A stretch of 64,000 nt of DNA, taken from contig CM056743.1 of the NCBI GenBank assembly GCA_029851415.1, positions 30,516,405 to 30,580,404 of the forward strand, written 5' to 3'. The position numbers and the translations under genes were made by a program. The notes beneath the pieces were generated by a model, which ran no database searches, was not told the origin of the DNA, and saw only the letters and a program-made list of their open reading frames with translations. How positions within the stretch are numbered: the stretch's first letter is position 1; every line of letters begins with the position of its first letter. The stretch comes from Eretmocerus hayati (taxonomy: Eukaryota; Arthropoda; Insecta; Hymenoptera; Aphelinidae). This document shows, in pieces, positions 1-11,800 of this stretch.

Positions 1-2418
1 CCGATGCTCTCATATCGTATCTCTCTAGAAATACCCTCGTATATCTGGCTATTTCACCACCATGACTATCATGCAATACTTTCCACATAAATTCAATTCA
101 ATCAAATGATTATAATTAAATCAAACAACCTTATGTCAAACTCTCATAAACCAACCAACAGCCCTCAATTCCAACGACACCGTACAAAATTTAATGAGTC
201 CAATCGGTAAAACAGATAACACTTCGACACACATATATATAAATGTACCATAACCAAATTACCAAGCAGACATAACCTATGTATGTTATAATACCGTATG
301 GGAACTCCTGCCCAGCCCATCTCATACATTGAAGTTGTTGCAGCTCTCACGGTTATATTCACCAAAGAAGAGTATTGGAAGCTTGAGGCCTTCTCTTTCA
401 TTTGCAATTCTCCAGCCGGTATACAACAAGCTTTGCATGCCAATTCAGAAACCTTTTGCCGAGAGGCTGTATGATGGTATATACAGTTTGCATCGAGTTG
501 TTGAGAGAGAGCTGCACAAAACATAGCAGAAGCGGCAAGACAGAAACGATATTCTGTCTCATACTCATAATACCTATACCGACGAAGACCTCCGCGAAGC
601 TACCGCAGAATCATATGGTATCAGCCAACAGCTGTTGCATAATTTTCTACCGGTATATGATGGTCTCTCTTTGGTTTATTTACTGTAACACACTGCTGCC
701 ATGGACTTTTTGCACTATACTACACTATACCATATACCATCCGTGTCTGTCTATACCCATATTAAACCGGAACAAAATTTTATAGGATGTTGAAATTTTA
801 TTACTTTGGCTAGTAAAGCAAAATTTCTTTGTATCTCAGCAAAAAATATAAGAATCAACGCCATGGAAGTCAGTTAGTAAACATAGTGTACACGTTATAA
901 AGGTGATGCGAGAAAATTGGATATTGAACCGTCTAGATTTATGAAAATGTGTGTGTTCGAGACGCTCGCCATGTGGTGTGTAACGCATTAGCCCCAATGA
1001 CCGAGAATGCATTTAAATTTAAACTAAGAAATAGATCTCGAGTATAAACCACCGTCTGAAGAAGATAGAAGCTCTCTAACGCCGATGACCTAGTGATCCC
1101 ATATTTTCTATCATGCGTTCTCAAAATTGCGCAATTCGTCTTTTCGTGAGTTTAAGGAAAGCTCAAGCACACGCATTTATGTTTATTTTTGTTTCGCAAG
1201 GGAAGAAGAGAGTGTATGAGAAAGAAAGATAGAAAGAAAGTTAGGTTATGTACGTGTGACGTGAAGAGCACACACTCGTTGGTAATGAGCGCGACTCTCG
1301 AAATACTTATAAGCGAAAGCATAAGTTAGTAAATACATATCTATATTTTGACCCCAAAACTTGACCGTCGAAGAGAGAAGGAAGTATCTGGAGTAGAAGC
1401 AACAGATGCGTGGGAGATGAGGCTGTTGTACTGAAGCTGTATACATACTTATATGCGAGTGAACACCTTGAGCTGTCTTCTGCTGACACTGTTTTGGTGG
1501 TTTTTATTCATACGCTCCTGACAAAACACTCTTCAGTCCATACATTTGTGTGTTATCAAATGTGGCTGTCATGGAATGAGTAATTTTTTAAAATGAATTT
1601 TGTGTGTGGCAATCTGTCAACTATTAGTGAACTCGGCGAACTCTAGCAAAACACAAATGAAGAGTTGAAAGGAGAATTTTGCCATAGGAGCTACTGAAAA
1701 ATCTGAAATGGTCTTTCTGAACACAGATAGGGAGATAATCTGCTCATTTCAAAGTATGTTTGGAGACTAAATAACTTAGTGCCATGGAATTTTAAAAACA
1801 AGATTGGGGATGAAATTCGAAACTAGTTTTTCATAGAGTGACTCTTGCGCTGACCTATTTAGCGAGTCTTTTTGTCTCAGCAAATGTAAGTCTCTTTTGT
1901 TCTTAAATATTGCATGATGTATCGCCAATCAACACTCTTCCTGGCAGGTTCAATTTACTTCAACAATGGTAGGTTGTGAAGAATAGAACTGGAGAGTTGC
2001 AAATTTTCACTGCTTCTCTTCAGCGAATGATGAAAGTAAGTACAGATATTTGAATAATCATCAGGACATCCCAAGTTACAGGTATTCGTTGCGACTGGAA
2101 TTGGACCTACTCAATGGTAGACTTACATATCAAGGAGAATTCTCGAGCCTAAGGACTTTGTGATTAAATATTAGCTTGAAATAATTTTCACCATCTCTTT
2201 CGAATGAATATAATCAGAATACTATGAAATTTGGTCACTTGGGGTAACATTGGAAGGACTCGAACAACTCATGTCAGCGAATGGACTTTAACGCTGGGAG
2301 AGATTTATTACTGTTACCCAAAACTCGGATTTTTCTATTTTGAAATCAGAGTTTCTTCAATCAAGTTTTAAAAACGTAGCCTCTATTCTTATTCTACGTG
2401 TGTTAGGAGAGATATCAA
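1..2418. other. Gene-free AT-rich stretch
   Basis: I see no supported gene here. Overlapping open frames at 165-524 (minus) and 402-785 (plus) have no recognisable domain, signal peptide or splice context, and each shadows the other. Purine-rich and TA-rich short repeats occur around 1190-1250. Nothing else stands out. Confidence 0.6.
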
Positions 2419-3541
2419 GTTGATATCTTCCCGATGGCTCTGTGGTTCTATAGGGGTTGTATGTTCCCTTGACAATCAGAGTGACGGAAGCTGTGTCAAG
2501 AAATCTTTCTTTAAAAATGATTGCCTCGCAATTCGGCCGATCCTATCATCATATATTGAATTATAGCGAGGGTATCACCAAACGACATCAGGCCGTATGA
2601 AGTCGTTCACCACACGAAGCTTAACATCTGCTTCGTGTCCTTATCACTAGATGGCAACCTCATTTCATGGTTGTATTACCAAAATTACAATGTTAACCCT
2701 TCTTTGACCTGATGTCAATTCACCCAAATTGCCCCCGCAAGGGAGATGTTCGGATGTTCGGAGAGGACTCCCCGGCCCCAGTTAACCGCATTAAGGATCC
2801 TTCGTTGGTCCTGGGGGATAGATCCACTCCTTGGCCCCAGTCCTCCTGCAAGGGAGATCTCAGTATCTCGGGAGCACACGTCAACTCCCCCGCCCCCAGT
2901 CTTCAGCCCCAGCACCTATGAGTGTGCTTTTACCATCTCGTCCGCCTCAGTGCGTATGAGCCCTGAGTGGCATCTTGGACCACTTCAGGGCTCCCGCTTC
3001 TTCGCAAGCCTCCCTGTATCTTCCACTTTTTCTCTACTCTCTGTTCCTTCCTTCCTTCTTCTGGGACTATAACCTTCTGGTTGGCCCCCTCCGGGGAGGG
3101 GTTTTAGTCGGTAGGTGCCTGAGTTTCCTCGGGTAAATCCGACACTCCCCACACTCTTGTGGGTGTCTATGAAGATTTCCCCCTCCCGGCCTACAAAAAA
3201 AAACAAATTGCAATAGTGTCTGAGACAGGTCTCTCTTTGTCTCACTGACAAGCTCAAGGAAGAGACCGGGGCGAAACGAACACTCAATAACACATAGTTT
3301 TCTCACAGTTTAGAAAATTCAGTACGGTGTAGAGACAAGGATGGAAACTATCATAAGCTCTGCATTTGAGACTCATAATGGTATTGAAGATGGGTTCTTG
3401 ATATTTTCCCGGTGGCTCTGTAGTTCTATAGGGGTTGTATGTTCCCCAGACACTCAGGGTGACTGAAGCTCTGTCAAGAACTCTTCCCTCAATAATGATT
3501 GCCTCGCAATTCGGCTGTTCCTACCATCATATATTAATTGC
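2419..3541. repeat. Direct-repeat pair flanking a GC-rich segment
   Basis: Two similar copies of about 145 bp lie in direct orientation at about 2419-2563 and 3397-3540. Both run from 'ttgatat' through 'ggctctgt' and 'ataggggttgtatgttcc' to 'cgcaattcgg' and 'catcatatatt'. Between them is a markedly GC-rich segment (about 2710-3200) with open frames on both strands but no convincing domain. The block around 3095-3185 resembles the end region of an arthropod non-LTR retroelement, but that is a memory-based impression. The arrangement could be a retroelement fragment inside a duplicated repeat, or a tandem repeat with an insertion. Confidence 0.55.
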
Positions 3542-4231
3542 AGTACATTTTTCACCATCGTTATTCCCATCAACTTCAAGCGCAACCTTTCTTCATCAAA
3601 TTAAAATTCTCTTCATCCATAAATACAGCAAAATCCTAATCATAAACTCTGGATGAATTTCCGTATTCCAAGACTCCAAAAGATAACTCAAGACATATTT
3701 TACTTCTTTGACAACAAAACAAAGTTAAGGAAGGCCCAAAGTTAAAGTAGAACGAATTCAGCCACATTCAAGGTTCAGATGTAAAAATTCATTCTAAAGT
3801 AAATAAACATGCTCAATGCGGTACAATATTAGAGCATCTACATCAATTGTGCCACGGTACCGTTTTCGCCGTTTGCACAAGCTCAAACCCTAACTAACCA
3901 ACCGGCCCAAATTCTCACGCGCGACAATCGTTAACATTAGCGCGGCAACAGAGCTCAAACTGAGTCACTAATCACTCAACAACGACGACGTCTCGGGTAT
4001 AATACTCCATCGCCACCGTAACGCAAATCTAGAGCATGCCGGAATTTTCGCAAATTTGCAGCTTCCTGTGTCCCTCGACACGCCGCTATCCCAGACACGA
4101 TGCTGTTTAGAATTAAAGAATGGATGGTCGACACAGTCTAAATCTAACAGTGAGAATAGACCTAGTTCAAAAATTTTGACGGACCTAGAATCAATTAAAA
4201 ACCAAATTACACCGGGGATGAGCAAATTGAG
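3542..4231. other. Gene-free stretch
   Basis: No gene, RNA or clear repeat structure is visible. The sequence is AT-rich at the left and mildly CG-containing near 3900-4020. Short open frames lead into the inverted-repeat element that starts at 4234. Confidence 0.5.
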
Positions 4232-4233
4232 TA

Positions 4234-5631
4234 AGGTAAGTGTACCCAACATGCCCCCCCTTAAGCCATTTTGCCCATAACTTTGGCCCATCTCAATATT
4301 TTTTGACGTACTTTAGCTCATTTTGAAGCTTGAAAAAAAACCTTCAAAATGAGCTAACATACGTTGAATTCTGACCAACTACAGCCGAGTAATCTTAATT
4401 CTCGCAAAAGGTGTTTTTTTGGGAGTTCGCGAGGGGGTGTACCCAACATGCCCCCATTCTTCTCCGCGATCATAGTCGGCGCCAAGATTCTTAACGCTCA
4501 CAGCTGTCTGCCTTCGGAGTCTGAGTGATATCTAATGGGTAGAATGTGACGTATTGTACGATTGGAAAAGATGAATCTTCAGTGACAGATGCTGCTTGGC
4601 AAAATAATTGAATATGCATTTCGAAAAGTCCCACGGAAAAAGCGTATCTTTATAGACGCTCAGTTTTGATTCTTTCCACGCTAAATTTCATTCAAGAAGG
4701 CAAGAGATCAGTAAGACGATAATTTATTTTAAAAAAAACATGACTTTGAATTATTGTTTCCTCGTAAGGGTCAAAGAAATAATAATAAAGGATACAAATT
4801 AAAATACACAATATCTGTGACTATAATTCAAATCATTATTTAGCATTGTGGCTAGCAACGCTACATCAAATTCACCAAAACATGTCTCTTGCATTCAGCA
4901 CGAGATATCTTTCAACAAAAATTAAAGCACTTTTTCGTCAATGATCAACATGTAATACTTTTAAAAACAATAATAATCACATTAATGTCAGGTAACTCGC
5001 GAGGTTTCACAAATAAAATGTAAAAAATGAAAAAATTATCCCGCAGTTGTAGGACACAACATCGCTCATGTCAAGTATTTTTTCTCGCGAGATAATGCTC
5101 AGATATATGATCGAAAAGAGCTTGAAAAGAATCGTGAAAAGCCCCAGGAGCGGTTCTAGTTTGATGTACAAACGTATAGCCCGACAGCAGCGGACTGCAG
5201 GAGCTCTCTTGTGGAATCGGACGGATGGGGGCATGTTGGGTACACCCCCTCGTTTTCAACTTGCCTCCGTATTTTGCTCATGAAATCGCTCCAGATCAGA
5301 GTTTTGCAACGCTGTAGAAAGGATTTTGAAGGTTATGGAACAAGGAATCAAATGCACCAAGGTACGTCAAGATTGGTTGAATCAAAACAATTTGGCAGAG
5401 GTTTGAATAAAGGCAATTTCTTAGGTGTGCAAACACGAAAAATGCAAAAACTCAATTTATATTTTCTGGGAGACGCAGAAATCATTCCGGGTCGGTCCAA
5501 ATCATTAGTTTTCTCATATTTTAACATAACAAACGTAAAAAAAAATTGCAGGGAGGTCCTCGAGTGCCCAGTTCTGAGATCGGCATATGGGGGCATGTTG
5601 GGTACAGGGGGCATGTTGGGTACACTTACCT
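4234..5631. mobile_element. TA-flanked TIR element with reiterated termini
   Basis: The ends are inverted copies of AGGTAAGTGTACCCAACATG, flanked by TA on both sides (4232-4233 and 5632-5633), which suits a Tc1/mariner-type TA duplication. Copies of the terminal motif recur inside: in the left orientation near 4437-4457 and inverted near 5227-5250 and 5585-5605. The left part holds a hairpin sequence (about 4303-4367) that recurs in other repeats of this window. No transposase is encoded; short open frames inside it are not protein-like. It is related to the element at 62089-62908. Confidence 0.7.
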
Positions 5632-5633
5632 TA

Positions 5634-7085
5634 TTTTCAAACATAGTGGTCAAAAATGAAGATTGAATAAAAAAATTGCATACTTCATGCTCATTTTTTC
5701 AAATCTAGTTTCAGATTCAGCTCGAGCTTGCAAGAATCACGTTGAGGTCTGAGAGTAGAGAAGAGACGGTCAAGAAATAAGGTGTAAAACGGTCAAGCCA
5801 CTTTTGTGGTGGCGAACGGGACGAGATACGCTCCTCACCTTATTCTCTGTACTCTTTTATATATACTTGCCGGGCGGCGGGAGCGTACTCGCGCTTCTAT
5901 TTTTACGCGCTCGATGTACGAGTTAAAACGCCGGGTTTTACTTAGAGTATATACTCTCGATGCCTATCTCTCAACCGTTTGCCGGTTTTCTCAGTTGCTG
6001 CTATGGAATGAAAGATGTATATATAGGGAAAGACAAGGAATAGAGTAAAGACTGGTCTTCCTGTCGTTGATCTCTCTCCTCGAGCAGCGGGTTTTCGCGC
6101 AAACTGTACGAGCTTTCTTCTCTCTATCCGTCGTCACGGCTGCAAAGTACACCGCAACGAGTATATAGTGTAATAATAATACTGATTCTTGAAAGGAGGG
6201 AGTTCAACTCGGGCGTGGCAGGAGTAACTTATTCTTGAAATATCTTGAGTTTTTTTTTTTTTTGAAAAAGTTAGAGAAGAAGATAGGTTATGTATAGATT
6301 TATACTACGGTGAAGAGAGGCATATGGATATTGGGTCGTTTGTCAATCGCACAAAGTTTGCAAAACTTCAAAGTAAAACCAGGCAGAAGAAGAATGTAAC
6401 TAGTTGTAGTAGGTGAATTTCCGAGAGAGAAATGCATAGAAGACGGAAGTTTTACTCGAAACTTTATGAACTGAGGAAGTGTCATGATCATATATACATA
6501 TAACGAGAGGCTGACTAATACTGTGTGAGTTTAAACTGGATACGAGAAAATTTGCTTCATTATGACGATGAGGTCGGTGAACTTTGACCAATGGATTAAG
6601 GCAGAGGGTAATTGAAGATTTTTTGCAAATTTTGTATACTTCACGGTTACTATTATTAATTATCAAGAAATGTTATTTGTGAGTACATACCACAGATCAG
6701 CATTTGAAATCTTGGGAATCTTATATAATGAGAAAAAAAATCTTTCTCCAAACATTTCGACTAATTATAAATCTTGCTATGATTAGTATTTTCTAGTTAA
6801 ATCATCGCACAAGAGATGAGTTGATTCTAATATCAATTGACTGACAAAATTGTGTTCCACTTTGAAATTGCAATCAAAATTTTCCTCAAAACCTGTAGAA
6901 ACGGAATTATTGAGATTCTGCACTTTTGGTCTAACGCAAGAGTTTGACCCAATTCCCATCTTGCTTTGTTTGTAAACAAAACATCATATAAACGCATGGG
7001 TTATCCGTTTACTTGGTCTCTTTTTACTCAACGGAATAGGTGTCATTTTTTATTTATAGGCGCACCATGAAGGGCGCTGTTTTGT
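5634..7085. other. Gene-free stretch
   Basis: No supported gene. Mixed CT-rich and TA-rich sequence around 5800-6180, including 'ctctctcc' runs and a poly-T tract near 6250. Short open frames lack domains or splice support. Confidence 0.5.
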
Positions 7086-7089
7086 TTAA

Positions 7090-7642
7090 GGTAGTTGTAC
7101 ACCAAAATTGTTCATCAACAGAATTCCTCGAGATTGTGCAGGAAGATAGTTCTAGTATCAAAGAGTATGTGTGCAAAATTTCAGATCGGTTGACCATCCC
7201 GTTCAGGAGTACTGAGAGTCAAAATTTGACGTGTTTCGCACATTTTTGACATTGCGCTTATGAGAGTGGGCCTCAAAAAGAGCACCTAAATGGGTCCAGC
7301 GCAAAATTTGATCAAGAGAAAACGGTGGGACTGCGGACTATTCAACTTTATGTACCGATGAATGATATGGATAAGCCTGAAGATGATTGACCGAGTAGTT
7401 TTTGAGTAGTTGTCCATACAAAGCGCAAAATGTAAAACAGCCCATCGGTGATTTCGATTTTAGGGTAGATAACTTTGAAAACCATGCCTATTTCTGTTAG
7501 CGATGGCTTAGATAACCGTTTTTGTACGTTGTTTGATAGAAAAAGTGCAGTAATCAACAATAATAATGATTTCGAATATTTTGATGTGGGCAAAAATGTG
7601 AGGTTAAGTCTCTTTGACTCACGTACTTGGTGTACAACTACC
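7090..7642. mobile_element. TTAA-flanked MITE (piggyBac-type target)
   Basis: Inverted termini read GGTAGTTGTACACCAA at the left and the exact complement at the right, each directly adjacent to TTAA (7086-7089 and 7643-7646). A TTAA duplication is the hallmark of piggyBac-type transposition. The 553-bp interior has open frames on both strands (for example 7348-7680 minus) but no transposase motif, so this is a non-autonomous copy. Confidence 0.7.
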
Positions 7643-8074
7643 TTAAAAGCAGTCCGACAATCTTTTTTTGGGCGGAACAATTGCCGTAGATGAACATAGT
7701 TTTTATCGATATCAAAATATTGATTTGATTTTGTTTCAAGAAAGGATATGATTTTTCATCATTTTGATCAGAATTTCCGTTTTCTAACGTGATTTTTGGG
7801 TAATCACGATGAAAAATCAATATTGCCCTGTGCTCGCAGGATCGTTCCTGGACGCGGAGGACTTATTTCCCTCGCTTCAACCAGGAGATATTTTTTTTAC
7901 GCCACAGTTCAAACCAAATGTTCACTGAATCTGATGCTCATCGTGAAATAGCGTTATTATTATGATTACATCTCGTTTGCAAGTCACTAATATGGATACT
8001 ACCATGTAGTAATCATGTACCAATTTTTCTCAAATTAAGTGAGCATTGAAGAGTCCACAGGTCCATGAAATAGT

Positions 8075-8800
8075 CATCTTGCATTTTTTTCTGACCCCCT
8101 CAAGTTAAGGTTATGCATTTTATAGAGCAATATTAGTTGAAAATGGTGCAATTTGAAGAAAAATTCTCAAAAATTTCCCCACTTTGAGCAAATTGTTCCT
8201 AAGTCGAGTGGCTTCTTCAGAATGACTTCAAGTGGTTGAGCTTCAAATAACGTCATAGCGACACACATATCGTTATGCCTTGTGCTACTGGCATAGAAGA
8301 GTCCAAGGATTTATTCATCTGATGGACCAACTGTTCAGAGGCAATCATAATTCATATGGCGATTGATCTGAACGCTAGACTAATACTTAAAAAAGGGCCA
8401 GACCGTTCTCTGATCTCGAGAAAATAGATTATTTTATCTAGTTATTGACAGTGAAAAAATCAATTTCCCTGAGACATGAGAACGATTGCAGCCTTTTCAA
8501 GTATCAGTCTAGCATTCAGGTCAATCGCCATATGAATTATGATATGCCTCTGAATAGTTGGTCCATCAGATGAATAAAAGTTTTTTGGACTCTTCTATGC
8601 TAATAGCATGGAGCCTAACGACACGTTTGTCGCTATGACGTAATTTGGAGCTCAACCACTTGAAGTCATTCTGAAGCCGATCGAATTTGGAACAATTTGC
8701 TCAAGATGAGAAAATGTTTTCTCAAACTGCACCATGTTCAACTGGAATTGCTCTAAAATGTACAACCTTTACTTAAAGGGGTCAGAAAAAATGCAAGATG
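8075..8800. repeat. Foldback element, ~360-bp arms
   Basis: The left arm begins 'catcttgcattttttt' followed by 'ctgacccc'. The right arm ends with the complement, 'ggggtcag' then 'aaaaaatgcaagatg'. The arms pair through most of their length, for example 'ggcgattgatctgaacgc' near 8357 with 'gcattcaggtcaatcgcc' near 8513, with scattered mismatches and small indels. The centre is at about 8440. It has no coding capacity, and I could not identify a flanking target duplication. Confidence 0.75.
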
Positions 8801-11800
8801 GATGCCTCATCGTCTTATACCGACTTCTCCTTTTTCTCTCTCCAGAATTACTATTCAATCATTGGAAATGACTCTACACCACTCGAATATTACAGAACTG
8901 CTAGAATATCTTATACTCTTACTTCCAAAAAAGTCCGCAAAATTGTGGCGAAAAAAGAAGAAACAAATGCTATACACAGACACCAACAACACCTGGTTCC
9001 CGCCTCTTTCATTTGTTGAATTTGGGAAGGACAGCAGCGCCATTTGGCGATATACTAACGGTAAGCATCATCAGCACATTGCGCTCATGACAATAGCCTG
9101 GCAAAAAAAACAGCTTGGTCTACAATTAGACAACAAAAATTGTCACAACCACGGCACACGCGCCGCGGAAGTTCAATTGCCTCAAATAGAACCTCCTACT
9201 AAAAAAAATGACTTTGCGGCAGTGAGTACATATACCACATATCATCATATTCTTTTGTTATACTCGCTTTTCACGTAAAGTGTCTCTCGTTACATCTATT
9301 AGTGTACCACCCAGCTCTCTCATAATTATCATCAGACCACGTGACAATACAAAACATTGCAGCAAACGTGCAAAAAGTGCACCTCATCGTCACACACAAC
9401 AGCCGAAAAGTATGTTGCGCACACACACACATCAGAGCATCAAGTAAGTACACGGTGTACACACAACATAAGAGTTAGTAGATCTCTTGCGCGGTAAATG
9501 TGGGCAAAATAAGGCCGCGGGCGAAAGTGCAAGTGCGTGTATATGAATATTGCGCAATTTCAGACACGTTTCTCTCTCTTGCCATTATAAATATATGCAT
9601 GCACATATATGAGACCCATTTTTTCAATCGATCATATATGAACTACTATATGTATTGAGTATTGTATCAATGTATTTTTTGGTTACCGAATTATTGTGAA
9701 AGAGAAAAACTTGGAAAATTCAAGAAATCCAGAATTTGCATGACGGTAATTGTATATCTTGATGTACATATATACACTCGTATTATTATCAGTAAATCGT
9801 TTCGGCCACCGAATTACTCACTCTCTATACATACTCTCAAGATCAGAAATTTAAGAAAAAAATAGCGCACTTGAATCATTGTGTACACGCAAGCCGCAGG
9901 CGTTGATGCAATTATCTTACCCTTTGACCGCATATACTTATTTACAGCGCGCGAACTCTCTCTCTCTCGCCCGAGGTTCACACTTTTCGAAGATCTCAAC
10001 ATAATATCAGCATCGCAGCAGCGAGAGTTTAAAGGTCATCTGAGATTCATAATGAGACCCTTTCCTTTCGCCGACTATACGTGAGTGCATATTATTATTG
10101 AGCGACGGATCGATGTTTACTGACGCTACTTACATACACTTTATTATTATTATACCTATGGGTAAGCTCTGTTTTATCCGTCTTGTGTGCGTGAAAGCAG
10201 AAAAATATATGTATAGTATTTTCAAGTATCAAAGAGTATATCTGGATGCTGATGATGAGATTATGACTTCAGGGTCGCACTCGGAGAGTGTAACGAGGAT
10301 AATGGGACTGAACTGAGAATATTTTAGTCTGGATTGCGCATTGTTGTAATATTCATGATCTAGAGATTCATCGGAGTCATATGAACGTGAATGAATTTGA
10401 ATGTGTCGTTAAATGCGCTCTGTAATATTATGACACTTGGAATGTCAATGTATGTAGATATATGTGAAGTGGTGTGACGAGTTAGTGAATAAGTGTCTTT
10501 TCTGAATGTGCAAAAAATTATATGCAAGAGCGCCTGGTCAGCAAGAGTCAATATTTGTAGTATACAATTTCTGTCACTTTTGAATGAATTGTCTCTGAGT
10601 GGTTATAATACAAAGCAGGAAATGCAATTTTTTCATTTATTCATTGATGATTGGCTACAGTGGTGATAGCAAATTAGTTTGAGTGATTTGAAAACATATT
10701 CTCACATGTGATTATGATGAGCGTATGATTAAGAAACTGAAATTTTGTCTTGCTGGGCTTTCGAAGACAGGCTCTACCACATTGGTAGATAAAGAAGTGA
10801 AGATTTTAGTCAGGATTCTCTTCTCGACAGAAAATTCCAATATGATACAAAAGATGATTCAAGATAATCAGGAGAAAAAGTAAGGATCTGTCAAGGATTC
10901 TGTTTGATTGTGAGTATCAAGTTGTCCTATTCTCCTCCATCGAATGGTGCTATTCTTGCTCAAGAGGTGAATATTGGGATCAATGTAGTGATTAGAATAA
11001 TTACACTTGATAGAGCTGCACTTACAAATAAACAAGGAACAAAGCTATTGACTCCAAAATTGTGATTTCCTGTTCTTCATTTGAAATTGACACTTGCACC
11101 CTTCGAAAGTCATGGATTCAACCACTGGTATCATCAAGGAAAATCCCCTCATCAAGTCCATGACATCTGATCAAAAAAGGTTATAGCGCAAACAAAAATT
11201 GTCAGCGCTTGAGACCTTCATCTTTGTCTGTGATGTGCTTTACCAATGAAGAACCCTATGAAAGCTACTATCATAGCAACTATGGATTCTCAAATCTCCC
11301 TATTACCACCTCAATATGATTTCTCTTAATAAACAATGAAAATATTCTCAAAAACTTAGTTAACAATTATTGAGACACATCACTTTCTAAATGTGTTCTT
11401 TATCTCACATTTGACCACTCTCTCGCCTCGAGATAAGCTAACAGCACTATATCAAATTATCAAGAAAAATCCAAGAAAAACTGATAAGAAGAAGAATCAT
11501 ATAGGAAGAGCTGCATCATCGCCAAGGAATCGAAAAAAAGGTTTCTTTTCCGGGGTATTCATCTGCCATAATGGCTCAACGATATGGTATTGTTGATTTC
11601 TGATTGAAGATCGAGAGTCAGAGATGCTGCAATGCATAAATGTTATTTGTGTATTGTTCCTCATCCGTGATGCATCAGGAAGCACATGACATAATGTAAC
11701 AAGCCGATGACATGAAGTGCGTCAGTATTCAATGATGATGCATACACACACTATATGTCATATACTTCTTATATGTATACGTTCAATTCTTAAAGAATGC

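Noticed and set aside
165..785. Overlapping open frames on both strands near the left edge
   Set aside because: They overlap each other, have no domain, signal peptide or splice context, and the composition is not clearly coding.
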